Part shown: one piece after another, positions 1 through 6,095 of the stretch
How positions within the stretch are numbered: position 1 is the first letter of the stretch
Layout: each line of letters opens with the position of its first letter
Assembly: GCA_903825675.1 (NCBI GenBank)
Contig: CAIKBN010000125.1
Coordinates: 1 to 11,582, forward strand
Direction of reading: 5' to 3'
DNA: 11,582 nt
Source of the DNA: an uncultured archaeon
Lineage (GTDB): Archaea; Aenigmatarchaeota; Aenigmatarchaeia; GW2011-AR5
The notes under the pieces: model-generated
Databases searched by the model: none
The model's input: only the letters and a program-made list of their open reading frames with translations
Told to the model about the DNA's origin: nothing
Translations under genes and position numbers: made by a program

Positions 1-1995
1 GATCCAGATATAATAACAGGCTACAACTGCAATAACTTTGACCTGCCTTATCTTTTAGAAAGATTAAACAGCCACAAACTGCCAGCTAATCTGGGCAGGT
101 GCAAAGACAAGCAAGCCTACATGAAAACCTTTGGTTTGGTGCAGGACTGCGCTATAACAGGCCGTGTAGTTGTTGATCCCTACCAGATATTAAAAAGAGA
201 CCCGTGGGTAAAGTTTTTGCGTTATGACTTAAACAGCATATCAAAAAAACTGCTAAACTCAGAAAAGCTGAGTGTTGAATATGGTGACATGCCTAAGCTA
301 TGGAACAGCGATAAAAAGCAGCTGAGCATACTTATAGAATACTGCAGAAAAGATGCAGTGTTAAATATGCGCCTGCTTTTGGAAAGAAGGCTTATGGACA
401 AATTCTTTGAGCTCTCTAAAATATCCGGTTTGCTACTTCAGGACACATTTGGCGGTCAGTCAGCAAGGATAGAAACCATTATATTGCACGAATTCAAGAA
501 AATGAATTTTGTCATGCCATCCAAACCATCGCAGGCAGAACTCAACAGGCGAATAAGAGAACGGGAGAAAAAAGAACTCAAGGGCGCAACAGTGCTCGAA
601 CCCAAAAAAGGACTACATGCAGATGGCTGTATCCTGGTTTTGGATTTCAAATCACTTTATCCTTCAATAATGCGGACCTATAATGTCTCGCCAGATGCTT
701 TGCTGATGAAAGATGAAAAAATAGAAGCTATGAAGTCGCCAATAGGCACAAGCTTTGTTGATCCCAAAATCAGGGAAGGCATATTGCCTTCTGTCCTGAG
801 CAGGTTGCTTGACGCAAGGTCAAAAATAAAGAAGCTTATGCGCACAGCCAGCGGCGAGGAAAAACGAATCCTTAATGCCAAGCAGCTTGCGCTAAAAGAC
901 ATGTCTAACTCATTTTATGGCTATACAGGCTACATAAGAGCAAGGTTGTATATGATAGATGTGGCCAACACAGTAACAGCCTATGGCAGAGATAACCTGT
1001 TAAAAACCAAAAAGCTCGTGGAAGAAAATTTTAAAGTTGAAGTATTATATGCAGATACTGATTCTATGTTCCTGCGCACCGATATTAAAGATCTGGATGA
1101 AGCAAAAAAAGAAGGGGAAAAAATAGCCAAGTTCGTGACAGATAACCTTCCAGGTTTTCTTGAGCTTCAGTTTGAAAAAATCTACCGCTCCTTCCTAATA
1201 TTAACCAAGAAAAGATATGCTGGCTGGAAATTCGAATCAGTTGGCAATGAATGGAAAAACGAAATAGAGATGAAGGGCATAGAGACCATAAGGCGTGACT
1301 GGTGCCAACTTGTAACAGAAACCATGGAAAACATAATAAACATAGTTCTGAAAGAAGGCGACCTTAAGAAAGCAATAGACGAGGTCAGGCGCGTCCTAGA
1401 ACAGCTTCGCAAGAATGAAATCCCGCTTGAAAAATTGACAGTTACCAAAGGCATAACCAAAAGCATTGACGCATATGAAGGCACGCTGCCGCATATAGAG
1501 CTTGCAAGAAAACTAACCACAAGAAACCCGCATGATCCGCCTAAAATAGGCGATAGATTAGACTTTGTCATAATAAAAGGCAATCAAATGCTGTCAAAAA
1601 GAGCAGAAGACCCAACATATGCAAAAAAGCACAGCCTGCAGATAGATTCAGAATACTACATGGAATCGCAGCTGTTTCCGCCAATAGAAAGAATTCTGAA
1701 TGCAGTAGGCATCACCAAGAGCGAACTTCTCGGTTCAGGTCGCCAGGTCAGCATCCACGACATAATGAACCCAAGCAACAAGCGTGCAAAGCCAAACATA
1801 GATTTTACTGTCAGCAAAAAACAGGAAAAGCAGACAGTAGAGAACCAAACACTAGATGGCTGGGAAAGCATAATCTGCAAAAAATGCAGCCGTCAGTACA
1901 GAAGAATGCCGTTGCAAGGTGCCTGCGAATGCGGTGGCGAGCTCCTGATAGCTAACCACGGCTCAGTTGGTAGCAAGATCGTTAACAAGGCATGA
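1..1995 (+). CDS. polB: Family B DNA polymerase, 5'-truncated by window edge
   Basis: Replicative/repair DNA polymerase with 3'-5' proofreading. The frame is open from base 1, so the ATG at 121 is internal and 664 residues are visible; archaeal family members usually have about 780-900, so roughly the first 150-200 are missing, including the Exo I motif. In visible numbering: Exo II is YNCNNFD at 8-14, Exo III is YCRKD with Y114 and D118, polymerase motif A is DFKSLYPSI from D215, motif B is K299 to N303-S-F-Y-G307, and motif C is YADTDS with D352 and D354. A KKRYAG thumb-side motif follows. All catalytic residues are present, and motifs A, B and C contain no intein. The C-terminus carries CxxC at 626-629 and CxC at 642-644, a possible small zinc site, and just before it NQTLDGW, a weak PIP-box-like sequence that could bind PCNA (inference). 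Termination is TGA. The family assignment is very secure; the exact subfamily is not. Confidence 0.97.
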   Translation, partial: DPDIITGYNCNNFDLPYLLERLNSHKLPANLGRCKDKQAYMKTFGLVQDCAITGRVVVDPYQILKRDPWVKFLRYDLNSISKKLLNSEKLSVEYGDMPKLWNSDKKQLSILIEYCRKDAVLNMRLLLERRLMDKFFELSKISGLLLQDTFGGQSARIETIILHEFKKMNFVMPSKPSQAELNRRIREREKKELKGATVLEPKKGLHADGCILVLDFKSLYPSIMRTYNVSPDALLMKDEKIEAMKSPIGTSFVDPKIREGILPSVLSRLLDARSKIKKLMRTASGEEKRILNAKQLALKDMSNSFYGYTGYIRARLYMIDVANTVTAYGRDNLLKTKKLVEENFKVEVLYADTDSMFLRTDIKDLDEAKKEGEKIAKFVTDNLPGFLELQFEKIYRSFLILTKKRYAGWKFESVGNEWKNEIEMKGIETIRRDWCQLVTETMENIINIVLKEGDLKKAIDEVRRVLEQLRKNEIPLEKLTVTKGITKSIDAYEGTLPHIELARKLTTRNPHDPPKIGDRLDFVIIKGNQMLSKRAEDPTYAKKHSLQIDSEYYMESQLFPPIERILNAVGITKSELLGSGRQVSIHDIMNPSNKRAKPNIDFTVSKKQEKQTVENQTLDGWESIICKKCSRQYRRMPLQGACECGGELLIANHGSVGSKIVNKA

Positions 1996-2030
1996 TTTAA
2001 CACGTATTCTACACCACACACCACAAAATT

Positions 2031-2040
2031 ATTTATACTA
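2031..2040 (+). promoter_or_regulatory. TATA-like box for the 63-aa protein
   Basis: ATTTATACTA is centred about 26 nt before the ATG at 2061, the spacing expected for an archaeal promoter giving a leaderless or nearly leaderless transcript. No Shine-Dalgarno is seen before that ATG. It lies only about 40 nt after the polymerase stop codon, so the small gene probably has its own transcription. The start site is inferred from spacing only. Confidence 0.5.
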
Positions 2041-2060
2041 CAACGAATAATAAATACGCT

Positions 2061-2252
2061 ATGGCTAATCGTCACATAAAAACCATCAAAGGTAGAAAAT
2101 ACTACTATGAATCCGTAAGAATAGGAAAAAAGGTCACATCCAAATATCTGGGCCCAGTGGACGTAAAAATAAAAACCAGAAAAACAGCAAATAAAGAGCT
2201 GGAAGAAGACACAGAATGTAGCGAAGCACCTGAAGAAAGCTATATCGGATAA
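2061..2252 (+). CDS. Small bipolar protein of unknown function (63 aa)
   Basis: Function not recognised. The N-terminal 40 residues are basic and aromatic, with the pattern GRKYYYESVRIGKKVTSKYLG at residues 11-31 split around a short turn. This kind of G-x-x-Y-x-Y-x-S-x-R-x-G-K-x-x-x-K-Y-L-G segment is, from memory, found in small archaeal proteins and at the N-terminus of some transposases, where it looks like a short beta-hairpin unit. Here there is no catalytic domain and no nearby inverted repeats, so it is not called a transposase. The last 20 residues are strongly acidic (ELEEDTECSEAPEE) and probably disordered. A TATA-like box at the right distance, a good ATG and family-like residue patterning support a real gene. 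A nucleic-acid-binding role is only a guess from the charge distribution. Confidence 0.72.
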   Translation: MANRHIKTIKGRKYYYESVRIGKKVTSKYLGPVDVKIKTRKTANKELEEDTECSEAPEESYIG

Positions 2253-2317
2253 ATACTGAAATATAAAAATAAATAAAAGCCAAAGCAAATAAAAATTAGC
2301 GTTGTAGGCACACTGTT

Positions 2318-2494
2318 TTAAATGTCCCTGCCCTTTATTGTACTTCTTCTGTTTGCCTTTGCTCTCTCTATTGCCTTGTCAACTATTCTTGCAACCTCTT
2401 TGCTTAATGTGTCAGCTGCATCTCCGCCAAAACTCATCTTTTTCTTTTTGGCGTATTCTCTTACCTTGCTCTTTACAACCAAAATCTCAGTCAT
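2318..2494 (-). CDS. DUF1931-type small histone-fold protein (58 aa)
   Basis: Encodes 58 residues starting MTEILVVKSKVREYAKKK and ending KANRRSTIKGRDI. The layout is that of a minimal histone fold: a short first helix (V6-A15), a long central helix (about 25-48, DAADTLSKEVARIVDKAIER), then the R-x-T-I-x-x-R-D-I strand/helix start typical of histone-fold and CBF/NF-Y-like proteins. It matches my memory of the archaeal DUF1931 family (haloarchaeal members read similarly around the VK, E-x-L-x-x-x-V and KTVxxRDL positions). The expected role is DNA binding or packing, or transcription control as a dimer; this is family inference. The ATG at 2494 is preceded by GGAGGT with a 6-nt gap, the strongest ribosome site in the window, which fixes the start. 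The gene ends convergently 65 nt from the 63-aa gene. It is too short for common ORF cut-offs and easily missed. Confidence 0.85.
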   Translation of the reverse strand: MTEILVVKSKVREYAKKKKMSFGGDAADTLSKEVARIVDKAIERAKANRRSTIKGRDI

Positions 2495-2500
2495 TTAAAA

Positions 2501-2506
2501 ACCTCC
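2501..2506 (-). promoter_or_regulatory. Strong Shine-Dalgarno GGAGGT of the histone-fold gene
   Basis: GGAGGT on the minus strand sits 6 nt before the ATG at 2494. It decides the start of this 58-aa gene. Most neighbouring genes show weak sites or apparently leaderless starts, so this gene's translation signal stands out. Confidence 0.8.
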
Positions 2507-2511
2507 GTTTC

Positions 2512-2548
2512 TAAAAAGGGCGTTTTTATAGCATAAAACGCCTTTAAA
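2512..2548. promoter_or_regulatory. Imperfect palindrome in divergent promoter region
   Basis: The left arm AAAGGGCGTTTTTAT and right arm ATAAAACGCCTTT are reverse complements apart from one extra G and one extra T in the left arm, around a centre near 2530-2532. It lies between the divergent histone-fold (-) and 76-aa (+) genes and contains TATA-like sequences on the minus strand: TATAAAAACG (2530-2521) and TTTAAAGG (2548-2541). The second would give a leader of about 26 nt that keeps the Shine-Dalgarno. Possible roles are an operator, for instance autoregulation, or simply opposed promoter elements. A terminator is less likely because both flanking genes are transcribed away from it. Confidence 0.5.
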
Positions 2549-2585
2549 CACCCCATTATTTAATACTAAAAAAATCTATTATAAA

Positions 2586-2597
2586 CCTTATAAAATT
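2586..2597 (+). promoter_or_regulatory. BRE/TATA-like element for the 76-aa gene
   Basis: The stretch ATAAACCTTATAAAATTA (2581-2598) holds an A-rich BRE-like part followed by TTATAAAAT, centred about 31 nt before the ATG at 2623. Predicted transcription start is near 2618, giving a leader of only a few bases. The first 11 bases (ATAAACCTTAT) recur before the reductase gene at 10205. Confidence 0.5.
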
Positions 2598-2622
2598 AAC
2601 GAATAGTTAATAAGCGGTAACT

Positions 2623-2853
2623 ATGAGCATACACGACAGCGTAGTAATTATTGAAGACGGTGACTGTAATTCAAGAAGAATGGCAGAAAGAAGAATAACA
2701 GAATGGCCAAGCATACCAAAAGGTATAATGCCCTTTGGAAGCTCTTACCTTATGTGTATAAATGAAGTATGTCCGCTTCTAGACTGCCCTTATAATAGAT
2801 CACCGAAAGCCGAGACATATAGAATTAGCTTCTACGGAAAAATGGATTATTGA
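2623..2853 (+). CDS. Unknown small cysteine-containing protein (76 aa)
   Basis: I do not recognise this protein. It has 76 residues, no membrane segment and no signal peptide. Four cysteines are present: C15, and C45, C50 and C55 in an evenly spaced C-x4-C-x4-C run (MCINEVCPLLDCPYN) that could bind a metal ion, but this is inference. The middle, WPSIPKGIMPFGSSYLMC, is rich in Pro, Gly and aromatics, suggesting a compact beta-type fold. A TATA-like element with the right spacing, an in-frame ATG and a stop just 5 nt short of the stop of the convergent TctA-like gene support it as real. The divergent neighbour is the histone-fold gene, and the two may share control through the palindrome between them. 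Confidence 0.65.
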   Translation: MSIHDSVVIIEDGDCNSRRMAERRITEWPSIPKGIMPFGSSYLMCINEVCPLLDCPYNRSPKAETYRISFYGKMDY

Positions 2854-2858
2854 AATCC

Positions 2859-4067
2859 CTAAATTCCAATATAAAACAAAATCGTCGGTAATATCAAAAC
2901 ACCCATTAAATTGCCGCGCTTTATGCCAGCAAGATTAGCTGCTATTCCTAAGCATGAGCAGATCGCAGCAAGGAACAAGCCATACCAACCAGAAAAAATA
3001 AATATAAGAACCACAAGTATTGCAATCACAGCAATGCTTATGCTGCTGTAATTCACGCGTTTGATTATTGCAGTAAATTTCTTAGCCAAATAAAGAGTTA
3101 TAAGCGCAGCAACGCCACATGCAACAAGGCCAACAGACAATATAATTAATACTTCATTTAGACCCACAGTCATCAACTGTTCAATAACAACAGCAGCACC
3201 GCTTCTGCTCTTTCCAATAAGCCATAATGAAAGAATAGACATTATAATATTCGCAGTTGTTAGCGCGCCTACTGTTACAAGAAATGAATGGTCATTCTTA
3301 TCCACGCTCACTAGTGTAGCTACCTCGCTTGAGCCAACACCCGGCAGTAATCCGGAAAAAACACCGCCAAGTGAACCAAAAACAACACCGCGGTTGATTA
3401 AACCGCGCGAAACAAACAGCTCCTTCCTTCCCTGCGCAGGTAAGCTAACCTTCTTTTTTATCTGCAGTAAAAGAAAGCTTATACCAAAAAGCCCTGATAA
3501 TATAGGAAACAATATTAAAGTATTATCTATCGGCAGTTCGCTGCTAAGCATTCCGATAAACCCAGCAAGCAGAAAACAAAAAAGCGCTAATAGCTTTTTA
3601 CCCTTACCTTTCTCAGTCATTACCATTATCAAAACAATAAATATCAACAGCAGATATATGTAAGGTTGTGCCGTCGCGTAAAGCGCAGGTATAATAAAAA
3701 CAATCAAAGAAAATAAAAGAACGCAAAATATTATACTGCCAACACCGCCTATGACAGTTAATTTTATCGCCTCATAGCCCATGCCTTTCATAAGCATCTT
3801 ATGCCCAGGCAAAATAGAAAGCTCATTGCCCGAATCAGGTGCGCCAAGCAGTATCGAGGGTATGAAATCAATTATGCTGTTGCTTATAGCCAGCGCAGTT
3901 ATAAATGCTAACAACGGTAGCGCAGCTATATTCGTAGCAATAAACAAAGGAAGCATCAGCACAATAAGATTAGGGTGCAAACCAGGGGCAAGCCCAAAGA
4001 ATATACCAAGGCCAATGCCAAGCACAGCGAATATTAAAACCTCTATGAACATAAATAATAAAAACAT
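2859..4067 (-). CDS. TctA/COG1784-type multipass membrane permease
   Basis: 402 residues, almost entirely hydrophobic helices (about 10-12 membrane segments). Family marks are GLAPGLHPN at 25-33, the following ISNSIIDFIPSILLGAPDSG at 61-80 with LPGHKMLMKGMGYEA to 100, and a second GxxxGLxPGxGSS at 235-247. The two G-L-x-P-G units show the internal duplication typical of the tripartite tricarboxylate transporter large subunit TctA. The archaeal branch (COG1784/DUF112-like) is usually encoded alone, as here: no TctB small subunit or TctC binding protein lies nearby, so substrate and energy coupling are unknown. A carboxylate substrate is only inference from TctA. The start at 4067 is followed at once by a hydrophobic helix; the minus-strand TATA-like box at 4093-4104 fits a leader of about 5 nt. 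The gene is divergent from NAC and convergent with the 76-aa gene. Confidence 0.9.
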   Translation of the reverse strand: MFLLFMFIEVLIFAVLGIGLGIFFGLAPGLHPNLIVLMLPLFIATNIAALPLLAFITALAISNSIIDFIPSILLGAPDSGNELSILPGHKMLMKGMGYEAIKLTVIGGVGSIIFCVLLFSLIVFIIPALYATAQPYIYLLLIFIVLIMVMTEKGKGKKLLALFCFLLAGFIGMLSSELPIDNTLILFPILSGLFGISFLLLQIKKKVSLPAQGRKELFVSRGLINRGVVFGSLGGVFSGLLPGVGSSEVATLVSVDKNDHSFLVTVGALTTANIIMSILSLWLIGKSRSGAAVVIEQLMTVGLNEVLIILSVGLVACGVAALITLYLAKKFTAIIKRVNYSSISIAVIAILVVLIFIFSGWYGLFLAAICSCLGIAANLAGIKRGNLMGVLILPTILFYIGI

Positions 4068-4075
4068 ATAAAAAA
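4067..4075 (+). promoter_or_regulatory. TATA-like box of NAC
   Basis: TATAAAAAA followed by TTTAA is centred about 42 nt before the NAC ATG, predicting a leader of about 16 nt. It touches the first codon of the divergent permease gene (start at 4067), so the two promoters are packed face to face in 45 nt. A weak ribosome site, AGGCGAT (4103-4109), precedes the NAC ATG. Confidence 0.55.
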
Positions 4076-4092
4076 TTTAAGTAGCAGTGTAC

Positions 4093-4104
4093 AATATTTA
4101 TCAG
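4093..4104 (-). promoter_or_regulatory. TATA-like box of the TctA-like gene
   Basis: Read on the minus strand, GATAAATATTGT is centred about 30 nt before the permease ATG at 4067, giving a predicted leader of about 5 nt. It lies inside the predicted leader of the divergent NAC transcript, so simultaneous firing of both promoters may interfere (inference). Confidence 0.45.
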
Positions 4105-4112
4105 GCGATAAC

Positions 4113-4442
4113 ATGTTCGGAAAAATGGATCCAAAAAAGATGCAGGAAATGATGAGAAAACTCAATATAGATGTAGAGGAAATTCCAGCAGAAGAAGTAA
4201 TAATAAAATGCAAGGACAAAAATATTATAATATCCCAGCCTGAGGTCATGTTAGCTGACATGATGGGCAAAGAAGTCTATCAGGTTACAGGTACCATTAG
4301 CGAGTCTATCCGCCCAAACGAACATGACATAGAAATGGTCATGAGCAAAACAGGCGTGGGGCGTGAGGAAGTAGTAAAAGTCCTTGAGGCCCTGGATAAC
4401 GACCTGGCAGCAGCCATAGTCGAGCTGAAGAGAAGAAAATAA
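4113..4442 (+). CDS. nac: Nascent polypeptide-associated complex protein (archaeal NAC-alpha)
   Basis: Ribosome-associated factor that contacts emerging nascent chains; in archaea it works as a homodimer. The 109 residues follow the standard order: a short Met/Lys-rich start (MFGKMDPKKMQEMMRKL), the NAC beta domain at about 18-63 (VEEIPAEEVIIKCKDKNIII, then PEVMLADMMGKEVYQVTG), and a C-terminal UBA domain at about 70-107 (IEMVMSKTGVGREEVVKVLE and NDLAAAIVELKR). Length and domain order are normal for the family. The ATG at 4113 gives the expected N-terminus. It has its own promoter, diverges from the TctA-like gene, and is followed by the 148-nt region before purF. SecD/SecF further along the window act later in protein export, but no physical link is implied. 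Confidence 0.96.
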   Translation: MFGKMDPKKMQEMMRKLNIDVEEIPAEEVIIKCKDKNIIISQPEVMLADMMGKEVYQVTGTISESIRPNEHDIEMVMSKTGVGREEVVKVLEALDNDLAAAIVELKRRK

Positions 4443-4485
4443 ATACTTACCATCACCTTAATTCTTACAGCCTATATTGATTTTA

Positions 4486-4522
4486 GTTATATAAAAAATA
4501 TTGAATATATTTTTTATATAAC
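4486..4522. repeat. Perfect 16-bp inverted repeat between NAC and purF
   Basis: GTTATATAAAAAATAT (4486-4501) and its exact reverse complement ATATTTTTTATATAAC (4507-4522) flank the 5-nt spacer TGAAT. It lies 44 nt after the NAC stop and 68 nt before the PurF ATG. It can form an A/T-only stem apart from the closing G-C pair. As DNA it is an operator-sized palindrome; as RNA it could be a 3' end stem for NAC. It also contains TATA-like cores on both strands. Function unknown. Confidence 0.85.
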
Positions 4523-4542
4523 AAACCTTAAGCTACAAATGA

Positions 4543-4555
4543 TTTTATATATTTT
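4543..4555 (+). promoter_or_regulatory. TATA-like box of purF
   Basis: TTTTATATATTTT is centred about 42 nt before the ATG at 4591, predicting transcription from near 4575 and a leader of about 16 nt. It lies about 20 nt downstream of the 16-bp inverted repeat, so a protein bound there would sit just upstream of the TBP/TFB site. No convincing Shine-Dalgarno precedes the ATG. Confidence 0.5.
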
Positions 4556-4590
4556 GTATTTATCGTTATAGCTAGTGACGGTTTGTCTAT

Positions 4591-6078
4591 ATGTCCAAAA
4601 CTTTAGTTCAGGACAACATGGATGATCTTTTGGGCGATCTTTACACCTCAGAGGTTAGAGATAACTGTGGTATAGCTGTAGCTCATTCTCTGCATGATAT
4701 ACATTCGATAATAGATTCACTCCAGCATAGAGGAAGGGAAGCAGCAGGAATAGCAGCCATTGCCGGTAACAGGATAGATGTTTTAAAATGGGCAGGTCCA
4801 GTGAAAAACTTCGGAGTAGAAGATCTCTATAGACTATTCCCCCTTAGTGGCGACTACCATACCTACATGGGGCATGTAAGATATTCAACCAAAGGCAATA
4901 AAGGAGATGTGCTTGCAGATGCGCACCCTCATGTAATAGGTGGCACGGTTCATGATAATGGTAGTCATGTTATGATAACAAACTGTGATTTAGCTATTGT
5001 GCACAATGGTCAGGTATCTGTAGAGAATTTAGGAGATAAATATAAAAATAACATCACCATGACCTGTGACACGAAGGCACTTCTTAGTTTCTATAAAAAG
5101 CATGGTGAACGTGATATCATAACAGAAATACACGGTTCTTATGTTGCAGCTATTGCAGATATAGAAAATAAAGATGTTATTGTTTTAAGGGATAGACATG
5201 GGATAAAGCCCGGTGTTTTATGTCAGAAAGATGGAAAATTTGGTGTTGCTTCTGAGGATATAGCTTTCAGAAAAAACGGAGGCAGACGCATACAGGATCT
5301 TGGGCTCGCATCTATATATTATTTAGCCGCCGACGGTAGTTATAAAAAAGTAAAAAATATAGCCGAACCGATACCAAAATACTGCTTTTTTGAATGGAAT
5401 TATCTCTCAGATGCTGAATCTGTTGTAAACGGTGTCTGTTCCCAAGTAATAAGAGAATATCTGGGTTATGAGCTAGCAGAAGAATTCAACCCCCCTGACG
5501 TCGATCTAGTTACGTTCTTGCCAAGATGTCCAGAACCAGCTGCAATAGCTTATGCTGATAAAACAGGTAAAGAATTTAGATATGTTTTTTATAAACAAAA
5601 ATATGAGAGGGCTTTTCAAGGTCCAACCGAAGACGAAAGAAAAAATTCTATAGAAAAAAATCTTTATTTAAAGCCACGCATAGGCGGTAATGACAATTAC
5701 CTTAGTGGCAAAACAGTTCTAGTTATTGATGACAGTATTGTAAGGGGCAATAATGTGATAAGGGAACTTCAGCTGCTACATGATGCTGGTGTTAAAAAGG
5801 TATATCACGTCAGCTATACACCGCCAATTGGCATAATAGGAAAAGACAATATAGAAAGAGGCTGTTTATTCGGGGTCGACATGCCACCAAATGATAATTT
5901 TATTGCAAGAAACAGAACAACCGATTATATCAGTAAAACGCTGAAAGAACAAGTTGGTATTGATGTGGAAGTGTATTATCTTTCTATGAAAGGAATGTTA
6001 AATGCTTACACAAGAGTAGGCCTGTCAAAAAGCCAACTATGCACCTACTGCATTGGTGGTAAACACCCTTTCAATTAA
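4591..6078 (+). CDS. purF: Divergent PurF-like amidophosphoribosyltransferase
   Basis: Expected reaction: PRPP + glutamine to 5-phosphoribosylamine, the committing step of purine synthesis. The 495 residues have an N-terminal Ntn glutamine amidotransferase domain and a C-terminal PRTase domain. The nucleophile is C26 in DNCGIA, behind a predicted 25-residue propeptide that must be cleaved. Glutaminase residues visible are R97 (HVRYST), N139-G140 (VHNGQ) and D160 (TCDTKALL). The PRPP site is VLVIDDSIVRGNN at 376-388. Four cysteines at the expected Fe-S positions, C265 (KYCFFEW), C425 (RGCLFGVD), C484 and C487 (LCTYC), suggest the 4Fe-4S class. Oddities: AHPH replaces the usual NAQP after HVRYST, PRCPEPAA (311-318) replaces PDS-x-x-AA, and the flexible loop reads YKQKYERAF, shorter than the usual KNRYxGRTF. 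It converges on guaA with a 17-nt gap. A paralogue with another acceptor is possible, but PurF is the best call. Confidence 0.87.
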   Translation: MSKTLVQDNMDDLLGDLYTSEVRDNCGIAVAHSLHDIHSIIDSLQHRGREAAGIAAIAGNRIDVLKWAGPVKNFGVEDLYRLFPLSGDYHTYMGHVRYSTKGNKGDVLADAHPHVIGGTVHDNGSHVMITNCDLAIVHNGQVSVENLGDKYKNNITMTCDTKALLSFYKKHGERDIITEIHGSYVAAIADIENKDVIVLRDRHGIKPGVLCQKDGKFGVASEDIAFRKNGGRRIQDLGLASIYYLAADGSYKKVKNIAEPIPKYCFFEWNYLSDAESVVNGVCSQVIREYLGYELAEEFNPPDVDLVTFLPRCPEPAAIAYADKTGKEFRYVFYKQKYERAFQGPTEDERKNSIEKNLYLKPRIGGNDNYLSGKTVLVIDDSIVRGNNVIRELQLLHDAGVKKVYHVSYTPPIGIIGKDNIERGCLFGVDMPPNDNFIARNRTTDYISKTLKEQVGIDVEVYYLSMKGMLNAYTRVGLSKSQLCTYCIGGKHPFN

Positions 6079-6095
6079 ACCAATTCAAAAGCCCG

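Noticed and set aside
121..123. ATG at 121 as the start of the DNA polymerase
   Set aside because: The frame is open from base 1 and encodes the Exo II motif before this ATG, so the gene is simply cut by the window edge.
1182..1583. 133-codon open frame on the minus strand inside the polymerase
   Set aside because: Antisense shadow: Ser/Phe/Met-rich composition, no recognisable motif, and the sense strand encodes a well-conserved polymerase.
2061..2252. Transposase remnant or insertion sequence
   Set aside because: Only a short N-terminal-like module is present, with a clean promoter, start and stop. No terminal inverted repeats, target duplication or catalytic residues were seen nearby.
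1893..2288. Minus-strand frame of 131 codons crossing the polymerase end and the 63-aa gene
   Set aside because: Phe/Cys/Ser-rich antisense translation of AT-rich DNA, crossing two better-supported genes, with no promoter or ribosome site seen.
4443..4590. Purine riboswitch before purF
   Set aside because: The region is nearly all A/T with one simple palindrome; I see no conserved multi-stem junction, and the predicted leader is only about 16 nt.
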